Part shown: positions 34,829 through 40,981 of the stretch, in pieces
How the letters are laid out: every line of letters begins with the position of its first letter
Position numbering within the stretch: the first letter of the stretch is position 1
Assembly (NCBI RefSeq): GCF_900107845.1
Contig: NZ_FNRM01000002.1
Span: 266,896 to 330,895 of the forward strand
Reading direction: 5' to 3'
Length of the DNA stretch: 64,000 nucleotides
Origin: Alkalimonas amylolytica
GTDB taxonomy: Bacteria > Pseudomonadota > Gammaproteobacteria > Enterobacterales > Alteromonadaceae
Translations under genes and position numbers: made by a program
Notes under the pieces: generated by a model
Databases searched by the model: none
Told to the model about the DNA's origin: nothing
The model's input: only the letters and a program-made list of their open reading frames with translations

Positions 34829-35569
34829 TTAAATTGCAATTGCTCGCCGTTTTGCTTTGGCAAATACTGTAATTGAATTTTCAGTTGTTCTCTCCACTTC
34901 AAAATAACCACCTGACATTGAAAGTTGACGTACATTCAATGAGTCGGAGCCAAGTTTTTTAAACCAATACGGTGCAAGGGAGCATTGTGCTGAACCTGTT
35001 GCTAAATCCTCAGATATGCCAATTTTGGGTGCAAAGTATCTTAGAACATAACCACTATTATCATTTGCAGCCGTTACAATCAGAGCATGGTATTCGTTGA
35101 TTTTTCTCAAGCGCTCATCATCTGGTTGGAAATTCATTACAGTCTCAACCGAAGGCAAAACCAAGACTAAGTCTCGGGTAGAGAAAACATCAATCGCATC
35201 CGTCGCTAAATCAGGGATTTCTACTGGAACAGCGCAAGGCTTACCTTCCCAGCTGGGTAATAACAATGAATATTGGTCATTTCTCTTAGCAATTACCACT
35301 TCACCATGTTTACTGTTGAAAACTACATTTTCCAGTTGGTACTTAGAAAGGATCGCTGCACCAGCGCCTAAACTCCCGTGACCACAAAGATTAATTTCAC
35401 CATCCAATGCAAACCAGCGAATGTGAAACTGTCCGTCCATGTGAGAAATGAACGAAGTGACAGGCTGTCCAACTTCACGGGTGATTTGATGTAACTCGGA
35501 ATCGGAGAGCCAGCACTTTAGCTCTAGTACCCCGCAAGGGTTGCCAAAGGCCGATTCGCCAATAAACAC
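34829..35569 (-). CDS. PhzF-family isomerase/epimerase-like protein, cassette gene
   Basis: At least 246 residues with the PhzF fold markers: GNPCGVLEL near the start, the active-site Glu in DGEINLCGHGSLGAG, and GISEDLATGSAQCSL in the second half. Members isomerise or epimerise small molecules; the substrate here is unknown. The first available start, a GTG, cuts into the conserved first strand. The frame continues upstream as IIKTDIYDVF, as expected for PhzF, back to two ATT codons behind AAGGATGG, so an ATT start near 35593 is possible. The gene begins just after attC site 3 and is the last recognisable cassette of the array; I find no attC after its stop. Confidence 0.8.
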   Translation of the reverse strand: MFIGESAFGNPCGVLELKCWLSDSELHQITREVGQPVTSFISHMDGQFHIRWFALDGEINLCGHGSLGAGAAILSKYQLENVVFNSKHGEVVIAKRNDQYSLLLPSWEGKPCAVPVEIPDLATDAIDVFSTRDLVLVLPSVETVMNFQPDDERLRKINEYHALIVTAANDNSGYVLRYFAPKIGISEDLATGSAQCSLAPYWFKKLGSDSLNVRQLSMSGGYFEVERTTENSITVFAKAKRRAIAI

Positions 35570-35611
35570 ATCATAAATATCAGTTTTAATAATCCACCAT
35601 CCTTGACTGCA

Positions 35612-35683
35612 ATTTAACGCCTCTGCTCACCGGTAAATAGGGAGCGCAGCGAGTAATTTATCCGCGTGCAGAGCTGGTTAGGC
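35612..35683 (-). other. Integron attC site 3
   Basis: On the minus strand this 72-bp site starts GCCTAAC (RYYYAAC core) and ends GTTAAAT (GTTRRRY core). The inner arms GCTCTGC and GCAGAGGC pair with one extra G, the extrahelical base typical of attC, and GGATAAAT/ATTTACC pair further in. It starts 3 bases after the stop of the cassette gene at 35687, the usual attC position. Confidence 0.85.
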
Positions 35684-35686
35684 GCA

Positions 35687-36088
35687 CTACGCCCAACCCC
35701 TCAGCCGTGCGGCAATATACGGTGCAAGGGCCGTTGTCGCGAGAACAATAGGCCAGATGTTGCCATCTTTGAACGTATAGGCTTCAAGCAACTCGGGCCA
35801 CGACTTGCCCTGCCAGAGCCCAAACGAAAACTCAAAAACGAGTGTGAGTGCGAGCCAGCCCAACCCAACGGCCCAGAGCTGAACGGGGCGGCTAATTTGT
35901 AGCCAAGGAAGCGATAAGTACGCCACGCCAATGATCAAGGTTGAAAGCAGCAACCCGCTAAGCACGAGTGCGGTCGAAGTTCCGACCCCCGGTATAAGTA
36001 CAGACTCGCGCAGTGCTCCATTGGCAACAGCTAGTACAAGAATGCTGGCCCAAATAACCAATGCCTTTAAAGTAATTACCGTAAGCAT
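35687..36088 (-). CDS. Small membrane protein, cassette gene
   Basis: A 133-residue protein with four hydrophobic helices (GALRESVLIPGVG, LVLSGLLLSTLIIGVAYL, LWAVGLGWLALTLVFEFSFG, IWPIVLATTALAPYIAARL). Proteins of this type are frequent in integron cassettes as I recall, with unknown function. It is bounded by attC site 3 downstream and a weaker attC-like site upstream, so it forms one cassette of about 420 bp. AGGAGCAATCG precedes the ATG. Confidence 0.7.
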   Translation of the reverse strand: MLTVITLKALVIWASILVLAVANGALRESVLIPGVGTSTALVLSGLLLSTLIIGVAYLSLPWLQISRPVQLWAVGLGWLALTLVFEFSFGLWQGKSWPELLEAYTFKDGNIWPIVLATTALAPYIAARLRGWA

Positions 36089-36104
36089 CGATTGCTCCTA
36101 AAGC

Positions 36105-36182
36105 GCCTAACGCCCCGCGCATGCGCGCGAACATGTGAGCGTCGCTGGGGCCCCAGGCCCCGAGTGACGCGGTTTTTTGGGC
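36105..36182 (-). other. Probable degenerate attC site
   Basis: On the minus strand the end core is GTTAGGC (36105-36111), a perfect GTTRRRY. Inside, GCGTCGCTGGGGCC and GGCCCCGAGTGACGC pair over 14 bases with one bulged base (36139-36170). The opposite RYYYAAC core is not clear (GCCCAAA). Its place between two small minus-strand genes fits an attC. It could also act as a plus-strand terminator, since TTTTTT follows the stem. Confidence 0.5.
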
Positions 36183-36214
36183 TGATGATCTATGTGCCAA
36201 TATTTTCTCATTGC

Positions 36215-36583
36215 TCAGCTTAAACCGACCTGAGATTGCATGAATTTCACGGCCAAGCCCTGAACAACTGAAAATGCCATACCAAGCCCCTTGTCCTGAA
36301 GAGTATCTTTAACCTTCTTCCATATGGTGTCGTTTCTAATAGAGTCTAAGAAATCGTGTCCCTTCCAAGTCAACTCAAATGGCAATACATAGATAACTCG
36401 TTCACTTTTACTTGATTTAACAGGTTCACATCGCAGTAATTCAGCATCATACATAAGCACTAGGTGATACTGAATTGTCTGCTCATCGTAGCCATCGATA
36501 GGCGGCGCCTCAATATGCGTGGGGTTCTCTTTATCATCGAAAAATATCAACAGTTTTCGGACAAGTTCCATATCACGCTTCAT
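36215..36583 (-). CDS. DUF2513-family protein, cassette gene
   Basis: A 122-residue soluble protein with the DUF2513 pattern: MKRDMELVRKLLIFFDDK, a winged-helix-like middle (YDEQTIQYHLVLMYDAELLRC), and LTWKGHDFLDSIRNDTIWKKVK. Such proteins are common in mobile DNA and may bind DNA; function is unproven. It is the first gene after the shared block at 36617-36731, whose boundary is a GTTRRRY core, so it is the first cassette of this arm of the array. AGGAGCTGAG precedes the ATG. Confidence 0.8.
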   Translation of the reverse strand: MKRDMELVRKLLIFFDDKENPTHIEAPPIDGYDEQTIQYHLVLMYDAELLRCEPVKSSKSERVIYVLPFELTWKGHDFLDSIRNDTIWKKVKDTLQDKGLGMAFSVVQGLAVKFMQSQVGLS

Positions 36584-36612
36584 CTCAGCTCCTATCTTTC
36601 AGATTGCATACA

Positions 36613-36731
36613 GCCCAACAGCTTATTCAAAGGATCTAAACCCGCAAGTTACGGCAAACACGTCCTTTGAGTTTCTCAATCTTTCCAGTCTAGGCTTGTA
36701 TCTGAATGTAAATCAAGAGCTTTTTTCTGCC
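36613..36731 (-). repeat. Block shared with 40811-40928, candidate attachment site, copy B
   Basis: About 115 bases closely matching 40815-40928. Landmarks are TATTCAAAGG, CTAAACCCGCAAGTT and CAGTCTAGGCTTG. On the minus strand the shared part ends exactly at GTT of a GTTGGGC core; beyond it the two loci differ completely. That is the pattern expected where different cassettes were inserted at one attachment site. No attC-like palindrome is obvious, so an attI-like site is the better guess. Confidence 0.6.
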
Positions 36732-36741
36732 ATATTTTTTG

Positions 36742-36807
36742 TTACAGGAACCTGCAAGCATAAAAACCCGCAAGTTGTTGCAATAAAACTCAGACACGTT
36801 CCTGTAA
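36742..36807. repeat. 66-bp element with 10-bp inverted ends
   Basis: TTACAGGAAC (36742-36751) and GTTCCTGTAA (36798-36807) are perfect inverted repeats around 46 bases. The element is absent from the matching place downstream of the full-length kinase gene, where the spacer is only about 54 bases, so it looks inserted. The inner part includes AAACCCGCAAGTTGTTG, echoing the neighbouring shared block. Confidence 0.55.
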
Positions 36808-36865
36808 AGCCATACGATGCATTACGAGGGATCTGGCTGAAGAGCCTTCGGTAACCACTACCACC

Positions 36866-38110
36866 TTAACGCTGCAATAAAAACAACCAAATCACCAGCA
36901 ACAAGGTAACAAACCAAAAGCCAGACAGCAGTTGCCAGAACAACAGGCTACTGGTACGGGTGTTGCGTTTGACTTCCTCGCGCAGAAAGTCTGGGTTGGG
37001 CTGTTTTAAGTCGCGCAGCAGGCTCTGCAGTGTGGTGTAGCGCTGCTGCAAATCGAACGCCACGCCTTTTTCCAGCGCCCGATCAAACCACAGCGGAATG
37101 CGTGGGTTGTGCTCGCGCGCCGGGATGTAGCGCAGGCGGTCAAAATCGCTGGCGGTGCGGCAATCTTCGATTTTACTGCCATAAGGCAACTGGCCGGTAA
37201 AAAGCTCGTAGCTGATGGTTGCAAGCGAGTAGACATCGCCCTGAATGCCGGAGTTATGGCCTTGCAGGTACAAGGGATCGGAATAACTGGCGGAACCAAC
37301 ACAAAGCGCGGCTTCGTGCTCCTGCGGCACAAAAATTTCGGCCACACCCGCGACAAACACCGAACCAAAATCGACGATTTTGACCTGCTCATCCGCCGTC
37401 ACCAGGATATTGCCGGGCTTTAGATCCTGATGGATGGCCTCGCAATCATGAAACGCCTGCAAGCCTTTGGCGATTTGCTCCACCAGCTTAATGGCCCGGC
37501 CCGGTTTGACTGGTTGGTGCTGCTGCATCCATTGCTCCAGACTGATTCCTTGCACATATTCCATCAGGTAATACAAAAAACTGCGCGGCCGGCTTTGCCG
37601 GATCACTTTCACCACATAAGGGCTTTGGATGCGGCTGCCTATCCACTCCTCGCGGATAAAGCGATCAATGTAATTGGGATCGTCGCTGTAATTGACCGAC
37701 GGGCATTTTAAAATCAGGCTCTGCGCCGTATCGGTATCGGTTACCAGATACAGATGGCTGCGCTCACTGGCGTAAAGCTCGCGCTCGATGCGGTAGCCAT
37801 CCACCTTCATGCCCGTAGCCAGTACTGGTGGAAACGGCAGCCGGGTTAAGCGCTCGTTGTAATCGTCGATGCTCTCGGCGGGCAGTGCATCCACCCGGGC
37901 CAGGACGATGGAGATGTTGTCATCCGAACCTTGCGTAAGCGCCAGCTCAGTCAGTGCCTGCACTTTTTGCCCGGCGCTGCTATCCGCCAGCAGTTGCTCC
38001 AGCAGTTGTTGCTCGCTGACAAAGTCGTGCAAGCCGTCCGAGCTTAGCACAAACCAATCCCCTGGCTGCAGCTGCTGACGGCCAGCATCCAGTTGCAACT
38101 GATTGCTCAT
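36866..38110 (-). pseudogene. 5'-truncated copy of the PP2C/kinase gene
   Basis: This is a near-identical copy of the last 411 codons of the full-length gene at 40982-42712. It begins at the equivalent of Met165 (MSNQLQLDAG), and identity stops within a few bases upstream, where the transposase unit starts. Most of the phosphatase domain, including the first metal-binding Asp residues, is missing; the kinase domain and the C-terminal membrane helix remain. One small in-frame difference is visible (ALCVGSASY against ALGTASY). Without its promoter it is probably not expressed, though the frame is open and a Met is present. Confidence 0.85.
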
Positions 38111-38113
38111 ACC

Positions 38114-39213
38114 GAGACCTTAGGGGGTCAAATCTTGACTTTTACCATTTAACTCATCAAATTCCCCAAGCAAAGCTCCATTCATATCAAGCTCATCGTT
38201 CAATCGCCGCACCGTTCTTGAAACCGTACTGTAATGATCGACATTGAAGTACTTAGCAATCGCTGGCAATCGCTCTCCTGACAGATCCTGGCACAATTTC
38301 ATCGCTATCCAACGGGGAAGGTTTTTTGATTTAATGCCTCGCTTGGCTTTTAACAGGCTTTGTGGCGTGATCTGGTAATAATCGGCTACGATTTGGACAA
38401 TAGTATCCATAGAAAGATAATCCTTCAGAGGATGCTTTTCGATTTCCAGACCATGACTCAAAGCTTGAGCGTGCGCGGCTTCAACAAATTCGCCACTACC
38501 ACGCACAGCGGGCCAATGGCCTTTGTCATAGAACTTACGAGTCTCCTCATCCAGTCCTTGCTCCACAAACCCTTGATAGGCTGACTCGGAAGGTTTAGCG
38601 CCCAACTCGCCGAATACCGTGTCTTTTACCAACCACTCCGGACAAGATGCTTTGTTCAGATAGGCCGGATAGCTGGACCACGGATAGTCCAGCAAATCCG
38701 CCACCAAAGGCTTTTTGCTCTCTACCGGGTTACGATGAATATAGCGACTGACTTCGAGTAAATAGCTGGAAGCTTCAATCAAAATTGCTTTATAGCGCCC
38801 ACGAAATAACGACCCGTCGGTTCTCTTTAGATAATTGTACTTTTGCGTGTAAACACCATTGATATGGCGCATCGCTCGACTCAGATTGCCTTTTGGTGTC
38901 TTGATAAGGAGGTGATAATGATTACCCATCAGGCAATAAGCATGGATTTCCACTTTAAATCGTCGGCATGCCTGCTCGAGGCATTCCAGAAATGCCTGAT
39001 AGTAACGGCTATCGTGAAATATCCATTGTCGCCCTCTGCCACGGTTCATCACATGGTAGTAAGCATTTTCGTATTCAATTCGCAGCGGTCGTGTCATGGT
39101 AAAAATTTAGACCAACTAAAACGACTTCGCAATAGTCAAGATTTGACCCCAATCATTATAGTCAAAAAATGCCCCCCATCACTTTATAGTCAAGATTTGA
39201 CCCCCATCACTTT
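38114..39213 (-). mobile_element. RAYT-type transposase unit with flanking REP-like motifs
   Basis: The unit holds one Y1 transposase gene. It is flanked on one side by GGGGGTCAAATCTTGAC (38114-38130) and on the other by two copies of GTCAAGATTTGACCCC within 39138-39204. These related palindromic motifs reappear at 60061, 62045 and 63195 with transposase 3' remnants. One edge interrupts a kinase gene copy and the other interrupts an attC-like site, so its arrival was accompanied by loss of DNA. Confidence 0.7.
38120..39097 (-). CDS. REP-associated tyrosine transposase with DnaA-like C-terminus
   Basis: A 325-residue Y1 (HUH) transposase. It begins MTRPLRIEYENAYYHVMNRG, has the HUH motif in MGNHYHLLI (His60, His62), and a likely catalytic Tyr83 in GVYTQKYN, with FRGRYKAILIE and YIHRNPVESK following. 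The last ~110 residues include a DnaA domain IV-like helix-turn-helix (VADYYQITPQSLLKAKRG...AIAKYFNVDHYSTVSRTVRRL). It is presumed to mobilise the short palindromic repeats found around it. The final residues (NGKSQDLTP) are encoded by the GTCAAATCTTGACC repeat itself. The gene looks intact. Confidence 0.9.
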   Translation of the reverse strand: MTRPLRIEYENAYYHVMNRGRGRQWIFHDSRYYQAFLECLEQACRRFKVEIHAYCLMGNHYHLLIKTPKGNLSRAMRHINGVYTQKYNYLKRTDGSLFRGRYKAILIEASSYLLEVSRYIHRNPVESKKPLVADLLDYPWSSYPAYLNKASCPEWLVKDTVFGELGAKPSESAYQGFVEQGLDEETRKFYDKGHWPAVRGSGEFVEAAHAQALSHGLEIEKHPLKDYLSMDTIVQIVADYYQITPQSLLKAKRGIKSKNLPRWIAMKLCQDLSGERLPAIAKYFNVDHYSTVSRTVRRLNDELDMNGALLGEFDELNGKSQDLTP

Positions 39214-39230
39214 GACTAGCCTTGTTAATA
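39214..39230 (-). other. Left end of a truncated attC site
   Basis: On the minus strand TTAACAAGGCTAG overlaps and follows the stop of the cassette gene at 39225, matching the start of attC site 1 (TTTAACAAGGCCAG). The rest of the site is replaced by the transposase flank, so the mobile unit has removed most of an attC. Confidence 0.6.
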
Positions 39231-39881
39231 TTTTGAGCGCGAAGCGATATGGCAAAACTTTCCGCACCTTGAGCCCAGTAGATGTAGACGTTCTCTATAA
39301 CCAGACAAAACAAAAACCTTGTTGAAAGAACAATTTATTTTCCCAGATTTTTCATTAAGCAAAGTGAGCAATTCTGAAGTATTTAGAAACTCAAGTCCGG
39401 AATCATCCACCACAAGAAGCCAGCTTTCGAAGTAAGCTTTTTCGAAGTGGTGTTTCGTAAAAAGTTCGGATTTCTTTGTAATTGCTGTTCCTACAATATT
39501 TACCCAAAAGTCATGAAATTCTCGGCTATCCCAGATTGCCGTATCACCCTGTTTTTCTTTAATATACTTACCAAGGCGCTTTCCTGTATGGTTGATATCC
39601 TTTAACCAATTCATTGAGTAGCCTGGCCCACCTTTTTTTCCAAGTTCAGAAGTGAGCTGCTTAGATTGTGGACTAGTGGCTTTTACCACTTCAATTCCTA
39701 TCGTGTTTTTAACTCGGCTTACTTCAAAGTCAGGACTTTCCCGTTTATATAGTTCTCCTCGAAAGATTTTTTGAGGATAAAGATCAAAAAAGTCGGCGAT
39801 TGCCTGACACTCATCAATGTTGGACCTATCAAGTGCTCTAATCTCTTCGTAGCGCTTTTTTAAGTCTCCGGTTACTCTCAT
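39225..39881 (-). CDS. Putative PD-(D/E)XK-type nuclease, cassette gene
   Basis: A 218-residue soluble protein. ESPDFEVSRVKNTIGIEVVKA places an acidic pair and an Asp before a beta-strand ending in E-V-V-K, which fits the D...ExK core of the PD-(D/E)XK nuclease fold. No other family signal is seen. It starts 10 bases after attC site 2 and ends at a truncated attC, so it is one integron cassette. Nucleases are frequent in cassette arrays. Catalytic function is inferred from motif spacing only. Confidence 0.65.
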   Translation of the reverse strand: MRVTGDLKKRYEEIRALDRSNIDECQAIADFFDLYPQKIFRGELYKRESPDFEVSRVKNTIGIEVVKATSPQSKQLTSELGKKGGPGYSMNWLKDINHTGKRLGKYIKEKQGDTAIWDSREFHDFWVNIVGTAITKKSELFTKHHFEKAYFESWLLVVDDSGLEFLNTSELLTLLNEKSGKINCSFNKVFVLSGYRERLHLLGSRCGKFCHIASRSKY

Positions 39882-39891
39882 TTTTCTAAAA

Positions 39892-39975
39892 CCTTAACGC
39901 CGCCATCATGCGCGGCTTTGTAGTGAAAACGAAGACGCAACGAAAAAGGCGTCGCCAAGCCTAGCCTGGTTAAGT
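39892..39975 (-). other. Integron attC site 2
   Basis: On the minus strand this 84-bp site begins ACTTAAC and ends GTTAAGG (last base off consensus). It is the same length as attC site 1 and shares its inner segments: GGCGACG, CTTTTTCGTTGCG, CTTCG, ACAAAGCCG. An inner hairpin GACGC...GCGTC is present. It lies between the stop of one small gene and the start of the next. Confidence 0.8.
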
Positions 39976-39982
39976 GCCGGAA

Positions 39983-40162
39983 CTACGCTTCGCTCATTAA
40001 TTTGGTGCGGGGAGGAGGAATCGAACCTCCTCTCGTTTTTCCTGGATCTGGCAGGTAATTCACAATTACTGATCTCTCGTTCGGATTGAAAGTGTCCCAC
40101 CAGGCCCGCAAAAACGCCACCCCGCACCAAACGCATGTAATAAATACGATCAAATTATCCAT
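39983..40162 (-). CDS. Possible 59-residue protein in cassette 2
   Basis: A short frame starts at an ATG behind a good GGAGGTAATC ribosome-binding site, with one hydrophobic helix (LIVFITCVWCGVAFLRAW). Its second half is encoded by the tRNA-like palindromic element (40001-40131), giving the RGGSIPPPRTK tail typical of translated tRNA ends. It is either a small membrane protein or a chance frame over a structural RNA; I favour neither strongly. Confidence 0.35.
   Translation of the reverse strand: MDNLIVFITCVWCGVAFLRAWWDTFNPNERSVIVNYLPDPGKTRGGSIPPPRTKLMSEA
40001..40131 (-). other. tRNA-like palindromic element inside a cassette
   Basis: The ends TTTGGTGCGGGG and CCCCGCACCAAA are perfect 12-bp inverted repeats. 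Next to the 3' end on the minus strand is a complete T-arm (GGAGG, loop TTCGATT, CCTCC), followed by TCCCCGC-A-CCA, as in a tRNA 3' half. The 5' part GCGGGGTGGCG resembles tRNA-Leu starts. However, the total of about 123 nt is too long and I cannot fold an anticodon arm. It may be a tRNA-derived or attachment-site element rather than a working tRNA. Confidence 0.5.
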
Positions 40163-40275
40163 GATTACCTCCATTACGGCTTTCGCTTTCACTTCAACTT
40201 TCACTTCCAACCCGAACGAAATCGCTGCTCTTGCTTCAATACCTACCGTTACCTCCAAGTCATGATGATAAATAT

Positions 40276-40359
40276 GCTTAACACCGCCTGCGCGCACGGC
40301 TTTGTTGTGAAGGCGAAGCCGCAACGAAAAAGTCGTCGCCATAGCTGGCCTTGTTAAAT
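40276..40359 (-). other. Integron attC site 1
   Basis: On the minus strand this 84-bp site begins ATTTAAC and ends GTTAAGC, both perfect core matches (RYYYAAC and GTTRRRY). It starts one base after the stop of the GNAT gene. Inner segments match attC site 2 closely, and AACAAGGCC against GGCGGTGTT pair imperfectly as the outer arms. Confidence 0.85.
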
Positions 40360-40360
40360 T

Positions 40361-40795
40361 TTATAGCATCATATGCAGCAGCGGATAGGCCTTACCCTGC
40401 CCATCGACCGGAGAGCGGCCTGTCACTTTAAAGCCAATATGCTGGTAAAAACCTAGCGCCTGCTCATTCTGTTCATTAACGTCGACCTTTGACGCTCCCT
40501 GCTCTTTGATAGCGTTGGACGCTAACATGGCACCAATGCCTTTTCCGCGCGCATCAGGTGAGATGAACAACATTTCAATATTACCGTCGTGTACGCCGCA
40601 GAATCCCTGTATTTCACCATTGGCGTTTTTAGCACACGTTAAATCAACTGCGTCGAAATACTGCTCAAGAATTAATGGTTTTAACTCCTGTAAATCATCT
40701 TCCGCCAAAAAGTCATGCGTAGCTCTGACCGATGCTTCCCAGATCGCTAATAACTTAAGGTGATCTGCTTTTTCTACAATCTCAATGTTCATCAC
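40361..40795 (-). CDS. GNAT-family N-acetyltransferase, cassette gene
   Basis: A 144-residue protein with the GNAT fold: IWEASVRATHDFL, a central strand GNIEMLFISPDARGKGIGAMLASNAI with the acetyl-CoA pyrophosphate loop (RGKGIG), and NEQALGFYQHIGFKVTGR near the end. It transfers acetyl groups to an unknown small molecule or protein; acetyltransferases are typical cassette cargo. It is the first cassette after the shared block at 40811-40928 and is followed directly by attC site 1. Confidence 0.88.
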   Translation of the reverse strand: MMNIEIVEKADHLKLLAIWEASVRATHDFLAEDDLQELKPLILEQYFDAVDLTCAKNANGEIQGFCGVHDGNIEMLFISPDARGKGIGAMLASNAIKEQGASKVDVNEQNEQALGFYQHIGFKVTGRSPVDGQGKAYPLLHMML

Positions 40796-40810
40796 TTAAC
40801 TCAATTAAAA

Positions 40811-40928
40811 ATTTAACAGCATATTCAAAGGCTCTAAACCCGCAAGTTGCGGCCAAAGCATCCCATGAGTTTTTCGATGTTTCCAGTCTAGGCTTGCATC
40901 TGAATGAAAATCAAGGGCTTTTTCTGCA
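40811..40928 (-). repeat. Block shared with 36613-36731, candidate attachment site, copy A
   Basis: The counterpart of the block at 36613-36731, lying between the full-length kinase gene and the GNAT cassette. On the minus strand the shared sequence stops exactly at GTT of GTTAAAT (40811-40817), after which the two loci carry unrelated genes. The position and boundary suggest an attI-like or ancestral cassette attachment site; no integrase gene is present in the window. Confidence 0.6.
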
Positions 40929-40981
40929 TCATTATCTATTACTGCAAAGTACAATAAATTGACTTGAGGAGGGCCACCAGC

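Noticed and set aside
40003-40125. Functional tRNA, perhaps tRNA-Leu or tRNA-Sec (a TCA triplet lies inside)
   Set aside because: About 123 nt, mismatch at the last acceptor pair and no 5-bp anticodon stem around the TCA triplet; kept only as a tRNA-like element.
39983-40342. 119-codon frame covering attC site 1
   Set aside because: Its first 60 codons read through the attC and spacer; only the shorter start at 40162 has a ribosome-binding site.
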